Source of the DNA: Flavobacterium hydatis
GTDB lineage: Bacteria; Bacteroidota; Bacteroidia; Flavobacteriales; Flavobacteriaceae
Assembly: GCF_000737695.1 (NCBI RefSeq)
Contig: NZ_JPRM01000001.1
Span: 186,001 to 250,000 of the forward strand
DNA length: 64,000 nucleotides
Reading direction: 5' to 3'
The number at the start of each line of letters is the position of its first letter. Position 1 is the first letter of the stretch. Positions 53,958 through 62,574 of this stretch are shown in pieces. Under the pieces are notes generated by a model. It was not told the DNA's origin. It searched no databases and was given only the letters and a program-made list of their open reading frames with translations. Position numbers and translations under genes: made by a program.

Positions 53958-55757
53958 ATGCAGACTCCTCTCGAACTCCAAATTCAGACTTTACCAGATA
54001 ATCCTGGTGTATATCAATATTATGATAAAGATGGAAAAATATTATATGTAGGCAAAGCCAAGAATTTAAAGAAAAGAGTTTCTTCCTATTTCAACAAAAT
54101 TCATGATAATGCCAAAACAAATGTTTTGGTAAAAAAAATTGTAACAATAAAACACATCGTTGTTCCTAGCGAAACCGATGCGCTTTTATTAGAAAACAAT
54201 CTTATAAAAACCCTACAACCACGCTACAATGTATTGTTACGTGATGATAAAAGTTATCCTTGGATTTGTATAAAAAAAGAACCTTTTTCTCGTATTTTTT
54301 CAACACGCAGAATGGTCAAAGATGGTTCAGAATATTTTGGTCCTTATACTAGTTTCAAGACCGTACACACAATCCTTGATCTTATCAAAGAACTCTACCC
54401 ACTTAGAACGTGCAATTTTGATTTAAGCAAATCAAATATCGATAGTGGTAAATTTAAAGTATGCCTGGAGTATCATATTGGTAATTGTAAAGGTCCGTGC
54501 GAAGGATTAGAAACACTTGAAGAATACCAAAAACAAATCGATGCAATACGCGAAATCCTAAAAGGAAATTTCAAAGAAAGCATGAAAGATTTCAAGCGTC
54601 ATATGATCCAATTGGCACAAGATTTACGTTTTGAAGAAGCACAAAAAATAAAAGAAAAAATAGAAATTCTAGAGAATTATCAATCTCGATCGACTATTAT
54701 AAATCCTAAAATCACCAATATTGATGTATTCTCGATAGTTTCTGACGAAAGCTCAGCGTATGTCAATTTTCTTCAAATTTCCCATGGTTCGATTATTCGT
54801 TCACATACTTTAGAAATAAAAAAGAAATTAGACGAAACCGATGCCGAATTACTAGAACTCGCTATAATCGAACTACGAGAGCGTTTCCAATTATTATCCA
54901 AAGAAATCATCGTTCCTTTTGATGTTGATTTGGGCGAAAACATAAAAGTAACCGTTCCGCAACTGGGCGATAAAAAACAAATTCTAGATTTATCGATTAG
55001 AAACGCCAAGTTTTACCGAATAGAACAACTCAAGCAATTGCAAATCGTAGATCCTGACCGCCATACCAAACGTATCATGGCACAAATGCAAAAAGATTTA
55101 CGCCTGCCAGTTGAGCCACGTCATATAGAATGTTTTGATAACTCCAACATACAAGGAACCAATCCTGTTGCTGCCTGCGTGGTTTTTAAAGATGGAAAAC
55201 CAAGCAAAAAAGATTATCGCCATTTTAATGTAAAAACTGTCGAAGGACCAGACGATTTTGCATCTATGACCGAAATAGTATATCGCCGTTATAAAAGATT
55301 ATTAGAAGAAAATGAACCATTGCCGCAATTAATAATTATTGACGGAGGAAAAGGACAACTATCTGCAGCTTTAAAAAGTATCGACGAACTTGGTTTACGC
55401 GGCAAAATCACAATAATAGGTATTGCCAAACGCCTCGAAGAACTCTTTTATCCCGGAGATTCAGTTCCTTTATATCTGGACAAAAGATCCGAGACCTTAA
55501 AAATTATTCAACAATTACGAAACGAAGCACATAGATTCGGAATCACATTTCACCGTGACAAACGTAGCAAAGCTGCACTAAATTCGTCTATAGAAAGTAT
55601 TCCGGGAATAGGCGAAAAAACGATGCTTACCTTAATACAACATTTTAAAAGTGTAAAACGATTAAAATTAGCATCCGAAAAAGAAATATCAGATGTTGTA
55701 GGCCCATCCAAAGCTAAAAAAATAACAACATTTTACAATAACGCCAATCCAGAATAA
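53958..55757 (+). CDS. uvrC: Excinuclease ABC subunit C
   Basis: This 599-residue protein makes the two incisions of nucleotide excision repair with UvrB. Domains are the GIY-YIG nuclease (NPGVYQYYDKDGKILYVGKA, about 15-34), the UVR motif (RFEEAQKIKEKIEILENYQS, about 218-237), the RNase H-like second nuclease (ECFDNSNIQGTNPVAACVVF at about 393-412, LIIIDGGKGQ) and the C-terminal helix-hairpin-helix pair (SIPGIGEKTMLTLIQHFKSV...VVGPSKAKKI). Length is normal. The start is fixed by the GIY-YIG domain beginning right after it. Confidence 0.97.
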   Translation: MQTPLELQIQTLPDNPGVYQYYDKDGKILYVGKAKNLKKRVSSYFNKIHDNAKTNVLVKKIVTIKHIVVPSETDALLLENNLIKTLQPRYNVLLRDDKSYPWICIKKEPFSRIFSTRRMVKDGSEYFGPYTSFKTVHTILDLIKELYPLRTCNFDLSKSNIDSGKFKVCLEYHIGNCKGPCEGLETLEEYQKQIDAIREILKGNFKESMKDFKRHMIQLAQDLRFEEAQKIKEKIEILENYQSRSTIINPKITNIDVFSIVSDESSAYVNFLQISHGSIIRSHTLEIKKKLDETDAELLELAIIELRERFQLLSKEIIVPFDVDLGENIKVTVPQLGDKKQILDLSIRNAKFYRIEQLKQLQIVDPDRHTKRIMAQMQKDLRLPVEPRHIECFDNSNIQGTNPVAACVVFKDGKPSKKDYRHFNVKTVEGPDDFASMTEIVYRRYKRLLEENEPLPQLIIIDGGKGQLSAALKSIDELGLRGKITIIGIAKRLEELFYPGDSVPLYLDKRSETLKIIQQLRNEAHRFGITFHRDKRSKAALNSSIESIPGIGEKTMLTLIQHFKSVKRLKLASEKEISDVVGPSKAKKITTFYNNANPE

Positions 55758-55761
55758 CCCC

Positions 55762-56262
55762 ATGAAAATAATCATTTTAAACATCATCCTATTATTTTCA
55801 TACCATAGTTACAGCCAAAAAAATATCGAATTTAGTCAAAAGGACAACGTACAAATAAAAATTAAAGCGATTAATGATTTCGAAAAATTAGAAATCTCTA
55901 CATCTAAAAATGATAAAACACAAATTATAGACAGTATCGAAACATCAATCACAGGCAGAGAAATGCATTTTGCTATTGAGGATTACAATTTTGATGGTTA
56001 TCAAGATTTTGCCACCTATCATCTAGACGACGGAATGGGAGTTTACACCATATTTCAACTCTTTATTTACGCCCCAACAAACAGTCAATTTACACTACTA
56101 AAAATGCCCAGAAACTTTGGTCCAGAATGCGATGAGTTTTGCGATATACAAATAAATAAAAAGAAAAAAACAATACAGTCTAGTTGTCGAGGAGGTGCAC
56201 GATGGCATACTGATGTTTGGAAATTCGACAAAAACAAAAACCTAATATTATTAAAGAAATAA
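55762..56262 (+). CDS. Small exported protein, XAC2610-like
   Basis: This 166-residue protein has a signal peptide ending near YHSYSQ (about residue 18). Its middle carries an EF-hand-like acidic loop, DYNFDGYQDFATYHLDDG (about 74-91), typical of FG-GAP or XAC2610-related repeats. After it comes a Cys-rich region (ECDEFCDIQ, SSCRGGARWHTDVWKFD). The protein is probably periplasmic or outer-membrane associated, with calcium binding possible. The gene starts four bases after the uvrC stop, but no functional link is apparent. Family assignment is by pattern. Confidence 0.8.
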   Translation: MKIIILNIILLFSYHSYSQKNIEFSQKDNVQIKIKAINDFEKLEISTSKNDKTQIIDSIETSITGREMHFAIEDYNFDGYQDFATYHLDDGMGVYTIFQLFIYAPTNSQFTLLKMPRNFGPECDEFCDIQINKKKKTIQSSCRGGARWHTDVWKFDKNKNLILLKK

Positions 56263-56335
56263 TATTATTAAAACAAAATCAACCTATAAAGTTCAATAAT
56301 ATTTCCGACTTTTACAAAACAAACCAGCTATTTCT

Positions 56336-58705
56336 ATGAGCCTCATCCAGCTGTCCATTACAAATACTCGATTAAAAAACTTTTTTTCTATTGCAAAAAA
56401 AGGAGCTTCTTGGGTCGCTCTTTTTCTACAAGAAAAAATAGCTTTTCTTCACTCGCAGTTTTCCATTCCCATCTGGGGCATAAAAGCAATAGTTATTTTA
56501 ATAACCTTTAGTTTCTCAGAAAACACATTTGCACAAGACACTATAAAAAAAATTGATCCAAACGAGAATTATCGGCCCAAAATAGGTTTGGTATTAAGTG
56601 GTGGTGGTGCCAAAGGATTTGCCCACATCGGAGTATTAAAAGTTCTGGAAGAAGCAGGAATAAAAATCGATTATATAGGTGGTACCAGTATGGGATCCAT
56701 CATTGGCGGACTTTATGCATCGGGTTACAACGCATCACAAATTGATTCAATTTTCAAGAAAACTAATTTCGATGATTTAATAAACGACTATATCCCAAGA
56801 TCATCCAAAAACTTTTACGAGAAAAGAAACGACGAACTATACGCAATAATTTTACCTTTTAGCAATTTTAAAATTGGAATTCCCGAAGCACTTTCCAAGG
56901 GAATGTACAACTATAATTTATTGAGCAGTCTTACACGAAACGTAAGACACATTCGCGATTTTAATCAGCTCCCTACACCGTTTTTATGTATCGCTACCAA
57001 TATAGAAACTGGCGAAGAAGTATTACTTAACAAAGGAAATTTGGCGCAAGCCATGATTGCCAGCGCAGCATTCCCTTCCCTATTCTCGCCTGTAGAAATA
57101 GATGGCAAACTCCTTGTAGATGGTGGAGTTGTAAACAATTACCCAATAAAAGAAGTTCGGAATTTAGGCGCAGATATTATCATAGGAGTCGATGTACAAG
57201 ATGATTTACTAGACCGAAAAAAGCTGAAAGATGCCACTCGTATTTTAGTACAAATAACCAATCTTCAATCTATCGATAAGATGAAGAGAAAAATAAAAAA
57301 TACAGATATTTATATCAAACCAGATATTAAAGAATATGGTGTAATCTCATTTGACAAAGGGGAACAAATTATCCGCAGAGGAGAAGATGCAACTTTTGCA
57401 ACGTATGAAAAAATCAAAGCATTAGTCGAAAAACAAGGATATTATAAAAAACCCGAATTAAAAGTAGCTTCAGACACATTGCAAATAGATAAAATAAATT
57501 GCAATCTTCTGGAAAATTTCACTGACGAATATATTACCAGTAAACTAAGATTTAAACCTGGATCAAAAATAACCTATACCGACCTATTAAAAGGAGTTAA
57601 CAATATTAATGCGACTCAAAACTTTAGTGCTATTTCTTATTCATTAGATAAAAATGGAGACCGTGATGATTTAAATTTAACTTTAAAGGAAAATCCAACA
57701 CAAACCTATCTTAAATTCGGTTTGCACTATGATGGACTTTACAAAAGTGCGATTTTAGTAAATCTTACTCACAGAAAAACACTGTTTAAAAATGACATTA
57801 CCTCTTTAGATATTATTTTAGGAGATAATTTCAGATACAATCTTGACTATTATATTGAGAACGGATTCAATATTAGTTTTGGTTTTAAATCAAGACTAAC
57901 TCAATTTAACCGAAATATAACTCACGAATTAAGTAGTCCGCTTCTTAAGAGTTCAGATCCAAATTTAGTTAATGTTGATTTTCTTGATTTCAACAATCAA
58001 GCTTATTTTCAAACGCTTTTTGTTCAAAAATTCCTAATAGGTGGCGGAGTCGAATACAAATATTTAAAAGTAAATTCCGAAACACTTACAACTGTAGACC
58101 CTAATATTGATAAGAGTAGTTACTTTAGTTTATTTGGATATATGAATTACGACACCTTCGATAATAAAGACTTTCCTAAAAGAGGATGGGGCTTCTCGGG
58201 GAATATACAGTCCTATTTATTTTCTTCAAATTATACTGGTGTTTTCGAGCCTTTCTCTACTGCAAAAGCCGAAATTGGGGTTGCAAAAACTGTATTTAAT
58301 AAAGCAACTGTTGTACTTAAGGCAAATGCAGGATTAACATTAGGTCAAACCAGCGTACCCTTTTTCAATTATGTTTTAGGAGGATACGGTTATTACAAAT
58401 TAGATAATTTTAATTATTTTTACGGATACGACTTTTTAAGTGCTGCAGGAAACAGCCTTATAAAAGCCGAAGCAACTTTTGATTACGAGATATTCAAAAA
58501 AAATCACATTAACTTCGCAGCCAACTTTGCAAATCTTGGAAACAATATTTTCGAAGGCGTCGAGTGGGTATCAGTACCTAAATATACTGGTTATGCGGTA
58601 GGTTATGGTTTAGAAACAATAATAGGTCCAATAGAAATAAAATACTCTTGGTCGCCTGAAAATACTAAAGGCTACACATGGTTTAAAATAGGTTTTGTGT
58701 TTTAG
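56336..58705 (+). CDS. Patatin-like phospholipase fused to an outer-membrane barrel
   Basis: This 789-residue protein has an N-terminal patatin domain at residues about 80-270: oxyanion GGGAKG (about 89-94), nucleophile GGTSMGS and the DGG of the Ser-Asp dyad (VDGGVVNN, about 261-268). A POTRA-like segment follows (CNLLENFTDEYITSKLRFKP), then a C-terminal Omp85-type beta-barrel of about 330 residues ending in an aromatic strand (YTWFKIGFVF). This is the layout of PlpD-type (type Vd) secreted phospholipases. The signal sequence (IWGIKAIVILITFSFSENTF, then AQ) lies unusually far in, at about 46-67, behind a basic stretch. The start may be misplaced or non-AUG. Confidence 0.9.
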   Translation: MSLIQLSITNTRLKNFFSIAKKGASWVALFLQEKIAFLHSQFSIPIWGIKAIVILITFSFSENTFAQDTIKKIDPNENYRPKIGLVLSGGGAKGFAHIGVLKVLEEAGIKIDYIGGTSMGSIIGGLYASGYNASQIDSIFKKTNFDDLINDYIPRSSKNFYEKRNDELYAIILPFSNFKIGIPEALSKGMYNYNLLSSLTRNVRHIRDFNQLPTPFLCIATNIETGEEVLLNKGNLAQAMIASAAFPSLFSPVEIDGKLLVDGGVVNNYPIKEVRNLGADIIIGVDVQDDLLDRKKLKDATRILVQITNLQSIDKMKRKIKNTDIYIKPDIKEYGVISFDKGEQIIRRGEDATFATYEKIKALVEKQGYYKKPELKVASDTLQIDKINCNLLENFTDEYITSKLRFKPGSKITYTDLLKGVNNINATQNFSAISYSLDKNGDRDDLNLTLKENPTQTYLKFGLHYDGLYKSAILVNLTHRKTLFKNDITSLDIILGDNFRYNLDYYIENGFNISFGFKSRLTQFNRNITHELSSPLLKSSDPNLVNVDFLDFNNQAYFQTLFVQKFLIGGGVEYKYLKVNSETLTTVDPNIDKSSYFSLFGYMNYDTFDNKDFPKRGWGFSGNIQSYLFSSNYTGVFEPFSTAKAEIGVAKTVFNKATVVLKANAGLTLGQTSVPFFNYVLGGYGYYKLDNFNYFYGYDFLSAAGNSLIKAEATFDYEIFKKNHINFAANFANLGNNIFEGVEWVSVPKYTGYAVGYGLETIIGPIEIKYSWSPENTKGYTWFKIGFVF

Positions 58706-58785
58706 TTTAGATTTTTAGAAAAATTTTATGTTATAAATAATATAATATGTAATTTTGATTCATAAAAATTACGACATTTGTTATA

Positions 58786-58851
58786 ATGAAAACAAAATGG
58801 ACAGGTTTATTAGAGTATCTTCAATTCCTTATCAAGAGAAATCCTGAATAA
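58786..58851 (+). CDS. Short ORF in the hmgA leader, uncertain
   Basis: A 21-codon ORF (MKTKWTGLLEYLQFLIKRN and two more residues) opens at an ATG 176 bases before hmgA. It has ordinary-looking codon use and an ATTTG near a promoter-like place. It contains Trp5 and Tyr11 but no run of aromatic codons, so classical attenuation is not evident. It is listed as a candidate leader peptide only. Confidence 0.2.
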   Translation: MKTKWTGLLEYLQFLIKRNPE

Positions 58852-58961
58852 AACTACCGAATTGAGATAATTAGTCAATTATACAATATTGAGCTAATTG
58901 TCTGTTCACACAATTCAAATTTTTCGAATTATCTAATTTAAAATTATCTAATAGAAAAGCC

Positions 58962-60119
58962 ATGCCATTATATCATAAACTTGGAGATTTTCCTCAAAAA
59001 AGACACACCCAATTCGAAAAACCTGACGGAGGTTTATATTACGAACAATTGTTTGGAACCGAAGGTTTTCACGGACATTCATCATTGTCTTATCATGTTC
59101 ACAGACCAACACAGGTAAAAGAAATTTTAAACTCTTATTCCGTTGAACCAAAAATTGCAATCGGAAAAAACATAAAATCGTTACTTTTTAAAGGTTTTGA
59201 GCTTAAACCCGAAAATGATTTTCTGGACAGTCGTAAAGCTATGTTAGTCAACAAAGACTGTATTATAGGACTTGCAGCTCCAAAAGAATCGCTTAGAAAA
59301 TATTACTACAAAAATGCCGATGCCGATGAAATGCTTTTCATCCATAAAGGAAAAGGTAAATTAAGAACCATGCTTGGGAATATCCCTTTTGAATATGGCG
59401 ACTACTTAATCATTCCAAGAGGTATTATTTATCAAATAGAATTTGAGACCGAAGAAAACCGACTTTTTTATGTTGAATCATTCGCTCCTTTTTATACCCC
59501 AAAACGTTATAAAAACCAATCAGGTCAGCATTTAGAACATTCTCCATTTTGCGAGCGTGATTTTATTTTACCAAACGAATTGGAAACACATGATGAAAAA
59601 GGTGATTTTTTAATTAAAATTAAAAAAGAAGGCATGATTCACGAAGTGGTTTACGCCACACATCCTTTTGACGTTGTGGGTTGGGACGGATACAATTTCC
59701 CATACGGATTCTCAATTCATAATTTCGAGCCTATAACTGGGCGTGTACACCAACCGCCACCAGTACATCAAACTTTCGAAACGGCAACTTTTGTCGTTTG
59801 TTCATTCTGCCCAAGACTTTACGATTATCACCCGAAAGCCATTCCAGCGCCTTACAATCATAGCAATATAGATTCAGACGAAGTACTATATTATGTTGAT
59901 GGCGATTTTATGAGTCGTAATAATATTGAGCAAGGTCATATCACTTTACACCCAAAAGGAATTCCACACGGTCCTGCGCCAGGAGCAATGGAGCGTAGTA
60001 TTGGTCATAAAGAAACCCACGAATTAGCCGTAATGGTTGATACTTTCCGTCCGCTTATGGTAACGGAAGAAGCAATGGGTCTTGATGATGGACAATATTA
60101 CAAATCGTGGTGTGAGTAA
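58962..60119 (+). CDS. hmgA: Homogentisate 1,2-dioxygenase
   Basis: This 385-residue iron-dependent ring-cleavage enzyme opens homogentisate to maleylacetoacetate in tyrosine and phenylalanine breakdown. It is a double cupin protein. The active-site region is DSDEVLYYVDGDFMSRNNIE and then HITLHPKGIPHGPAPGAMER, with Glu and His residues in the usual positions. The N-terminal half contains GTEGFHGHSSLSYHVHRP, also typical. Bacteroidota members are shorter than the ~440-residue proteobacterial form. The next gene, hppD, makes its substrate, so they form one catabolic unit, separated by a 233-base gap with an inverted repeat. Confidence 0.93.
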   Translation: MPLYHKLGDFPQKRHTQFEKPDGGLYYEQLFGTEGFHGHSSLSYHVHRPTQVKEILNSYSVEPKIAIGKNIKSLLFKGFELKPENDFLDSRKAMLVNKDCIIGLAAPKESLRKYYYKNADADEMLFIHKGKGKLRTMLGNIPFEYGDYLIIPRGIIYQIEFETEENRLFYVESFAPFYTPKRYKNQSGQHLEHSPFCERDFILPNELETHDEKGDFLIKIKKEGMIHEVVYATHPFDVVGWDGYNFPYGFSIHNFEPITGRVHQPPPVHQTFETATFVVCSFCPRLYDYHPKAIPAPYNHSNIDSDEVLYYVDGDFMSRNNIEQGHITLHPKGIPHGPAPGAMERSIGHKETHELAVMVDTFRPLMVTEEAMGLDDGQYYKSWCE

Positions 60120-60135
60120 TTAACAAATCGATCTA

Positions 60136-60275
60136 ACCGCAAAGTCCGCAAAGGATTTTACGCAAAGTTCACAAAGATTTTCTAATGAAGTTTTATCAAT
60201 ACAAGTTCGCTAAGCTTTGTGTCCTTTGTGTTTTTACAAAACCTTGCTTATAAAAAACTTTGCGCACTTTGCGGT
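60136..60275. repeat. Inverted-repeat element between hmgA and hppD, family E
   Basis: The arms ACCGCAAAGTCCGCAAAG (60136-60153) and its complement at 60258-60275 match at 17 of 18. The words (CGCAAAG, ACTTTGCG) are those of the 51-kb repeats. The element would put a hairpin of about 140 bases in the hmgA-hppD transcript. Confidence 0.75.
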
Positions 60276-60352
60276 AAAAAAAAAATCAAATCTTAAAACA
60301 ACACTTCGGTTCAAATCAATTAAACGATTAACCGATTAAACAAATAAACACA

Positions 60353-61513
60353 ATGAGTAAAGAAGTAAAATCAGTAGAATACGGATTAGAAAAAATCTTT
60401 GAAGGAGCACAAGATTTCCTTCCTTTATTAGGAACAGATTATGTAGAATTCTATGTAGGAAATGCAAAACAATCGGCACATTATTATAAAACTGCTTTTG
60501 GTTACCAATCATTAGCTTATGCAGGATTAGAGACAGGAGTAAGAGACAAAGCATCTTATGTTTTAAAACAAGACAAAATCAGAATTGTTCTAACAACCCC
60601 TTTAACACAGGATTCACCAATACATGAACACCTTAAAAAACATGGTGATGGTGTAAAAGTTGCTGCTCTTTGGGTTGAAGATGCAAGAAGTGCTTATGAA
60701 GAAACTATGAAACGTGGTGCACGTTCTTTTATGGAACCAACTGTCGAAAAAGACGAATTTGGAGAAGTAGTACGCTCAGGTATTTACACATACGGAGAAA
60801 CAGTTCACATTTTTGTAGAAAGAAAAAACTACAATGGTGTTTTCTTACCAGGTTACAAAGAATGGAAATCTGACTATAATCCAGAACCAACAGGATTAAA
60901 ATATATTGATCACATGGTAGGAAATGTTGGTTGGAACGAAATGAATACATGGGTAAAATTCTACGAAGACGTTATGGGATTCGTGAATTTCTTATCGTTT
61001 GATGACAAACAAATCACCACAGAATATTCTGCGTTGATGAGTAAAGTAATGTCTAATGGAAACGGAAGAATTAAATTCCCAATTAATGAACCAGCCGAAG
61101 GAAAGAAAAAATCACAAATAGAAGAATATTTAGATTTTTATGGTGGACCTGGAATCCAACATATTGCTATCGCAACCGATGATATTATAAAAACTGTATC
61201 TCAACTAAAAGCGCGTGGAGTTGAGTTTTTATCTGCTCCTCCTCACACTTATTACCAAGCAATACCTGAAAGATTAGGTGTTCATATGGGTATGATGAAA
61301 GAAGATATCAACGAAATTGAAAAATTAGCCATTATGGTCGATGCAGACGAAGATGGGTATTTATTACAAATCTTTACGAAGCCAGTTCAAGACCGTCCTA
61401 CCCTATTTTTCGAAATAATTCAAAGAATGGGAGCAAAAGGATTTGGCGCAGGGAACTTTAAAGCACTTTTTGAGTCAATCGAAAGAGAGCAAGAATTGCG
61501 AGGAACACTGTAA
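60353..61513 (+). CDS. hppD: 4-hydroxyphenylpyruvate dioxygenase
   Basis: This 386-residue iron enzyme converts 4-hydroxyphenylpyruvate to homogentisate. Two VOC domains are visible, at about 20-150 (YVEFYVGNAKQSAHYYKTAF) and 180-360. The iron ligands are a His in LKYIDHMVGNVG, a His in PGIQHIAIATDDI and a Glu in the C-terminal FGAGNFKALFESIE motif. Length is close to the family norm. With hmgA this completes two successive steps of tyrosine degradation. Tyrosine aminotransferase is not in the window. No terminator is obvious directly after it, but an RNA gene follows. Confidence 0.95.
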   Translation: MSKEVKSVEYGLEKIFEGAQDFLPLLGTDYVEFYVGNAKQSAHYYKTAFGYQSLAYAGLETGVRDKASYVLKQDKIRIVLTTPLTQDSPIHEHLKKHGDGVKVAALWVEDARSAYEETMKRGARSFMEPTVEKDEFGEVVRSGIYTYGETVHIFVERKNYNGVFLPGYKEWKSDYNPEPTGLKYIDHMVGNVGWNEMNTWVKFYEDVMGFVNFLSFDDKQITTEYSALMSKVMSNGNGRIKFPINEPAEGKKKSQIEEYLDFYGGPGIQHIAIATDDIIKTVSQLKARGVEFLSAPPHTYYQAIPERLGVHMGMMKEDINEIEKLAIMVDADEDGYLLQIFTKPVQDRPTLFFEIIQRMGAKGFGAGNFKALFESIEREQELRGTL

Positions 61514-61623
61514 AAATGCATTTTTTATGCATTATGTAAAAAAATCCTCTTTAAACTGATGCTTTTTTTGCAAATGTTATGTTAAACTCACTTTTTTACT
61601 ATTATTTTTAATGAGTTTGTATC

Positions 61624-61631
61624 TATCTTTG
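61624..61631 (+). promoter_or_regulatory. -7 box TATCTTTG of the candidate small RNA
   Basis: This is a perfect TAnnTTTG match with no ORF after it. It predicts transcription from about 61637-61640. The -33 side is T-rich but has no TTTG. Confidence 0.55.
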
Positions 61632-61637
61632 CACTCG

Positions 61638-61748
61638 CAAAACAGGAGGGGGTGGTTTCCTTCCTAAATTGATATAAATTTCATAATTTATAGTTTTTTG
61701 GTTAGTTAATAGCATAAAAACTCAGTCATTCCTTGACTGAGTTTTTTT
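61638..61748 (+). ncRNA. Candidate small RNA, about 110 nt
   Basis: A stand-alone unit without an ORF has the -7 box just upstream. A first hairpin pairs AGGAGGG (61644-61650) with CCTTCCT (61659-61665). A 50-base AT-rich, probably unstructured middle follows, then a strong Rho-independent terminator at 61716-61748. The downstream gene has its own -7 box at 61756, so this is not merely its leader. I could not match it to 6S, SRP, tmRNA or a known riboswitch. The GGAGG-rich hairpin suggests a regulatory role but does not show one. Confidence 0.6.
61716..61748 (+). terminator. Terminator of the small RNA
   Basis: AAAAACTCAGTCA (61716-61728) pairs with TGACTGAGTTTTT (61734-61746), with a 5-base loop and a seven-T tail. 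Confidence 0.9.
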
Positions 61749-61755
61749 GTTTTAA

Positions 61756-61763
61756 TACATTTG
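61756..61763 (+). promoter_or_regulatory. -7 box TACATTTG of the DUF3108 gene
   Basis: This is a perfect TAnnTTTG match 43 bases before the ATG at 61807 and just after the small-RNA terminator. Confidence 0.6.
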
Positions 61764-61806
61764 GAATAGAATTTGCATTTATTTTAATAAATTGTCAAAG
61801 AATCTT

Positions 61807-62574
61807 ATGAAAAAACTAATCCTCTCCATATTCGTAATCCTTACGCTTAGCTTCGACACTCAAAAAGAAGACTCATTTGATGTAGGTGAATGGTTCAAAT
61901 TCAGAATACATTATGGCATCATAAACGCAGGATACGCAACACTCGAAATAAAAGATGCTACAGTAAACAACAAGAAAGTGTTTCACGCTGTGGGTAAAGG
62001 TTACACAACTGGCATGTCTCGTTTTTTCTTTAAAGTAGATGATTTATATGAAAGTTATTTTGATAAAGAAACAGGAAATCCATATCAGTTTGTACGAAAA
62101 ATTGACGAAGGCGGCTACACCAAAAATCAAGAAGGATTCTTTAACCAAGATGGGCGTGTTCTTGTAAAAGACTACAAACACAAAACCGAAAAAACAATCG
62201 TTATTGGTAAAAACGTACAAGATATCATTTCCTCATTTTACTATTTAAGGAACCATCCTAATATCGACAAACTAAAATCGGGAGAATCTATAACAATCGA
62301 CATGTTTTTTGACGACGAAACAACAAAATTTAAGTTAAAATTCGTAGGTCGTGAGGATATTACAACTAAATTTGGAACCGTTCCGACAATGATTTTTAAA
62401 CCATTGGTACAATCAGGGCGAGTTTTTAAAGAAAAAGAAAGCGTAACACTCTGGATAACAGACGACGAAAACAAATTACCAGTCCGAATAAAAGCAGAAC
62501 TTGCTGTTGGCTCTATAAAAGCCGATTTGGACGCATTCAAAGGATTAAAAAATCCATTTAAAGTAAAAAAATAA
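61807..62574 (+). CDS. DUF3108 domain protein, exported
   Basis: This protein has 255 residues from the ATG at 61807, giving a signal peptide (MKKLILSIFVILTLSFDTQ). A TTG at 61792 is rejected. The mature protein is almost entirely the DUF3108 fold, a LolA/LolB-like strand-rich barrel. Markers are GEWFKFRIHYGIINAGYATL (about 28-47), VDDLYESYFDKETGNPYQF and the DIISSFYYLRNHPNIDKL...ITIDMFFDDE segment. It probably binds a lipid or other hydrophobic ligand in the periplasm. Its TAA and the kynA ATG overlap as TAATG, so kynA is coupled to it. Confidence 0.88.
   Translation: MKKLILSIFVILTLSFDTQKEDSFDVGEWFKFRIHYGIINAGYATLEIKDATVNNKKVFHAVGKGYTTGMSRFFFKVDDLYESYFDKETGNPYQFVRKIDEGGYTKNQEGFFNQDGRVLVKDYKHKTEKTIVIGKNVQDIISSFYYLRNHPNIDKLKSGESITIDMFFDDETTKFKLKFVGREDITTKFGTVPTMIFKPLVQSGRVFKEKESVTLWITDDENKLPVRIKAELAVGSIKADLDAFKGLKNPFKVKK

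Noticed and set aside
60300..60316. GGTTCAAATC resembling a tRNA T-loop
   Set aside because: There is no matching T-stem, acceptor stem or anticodon arm around it.
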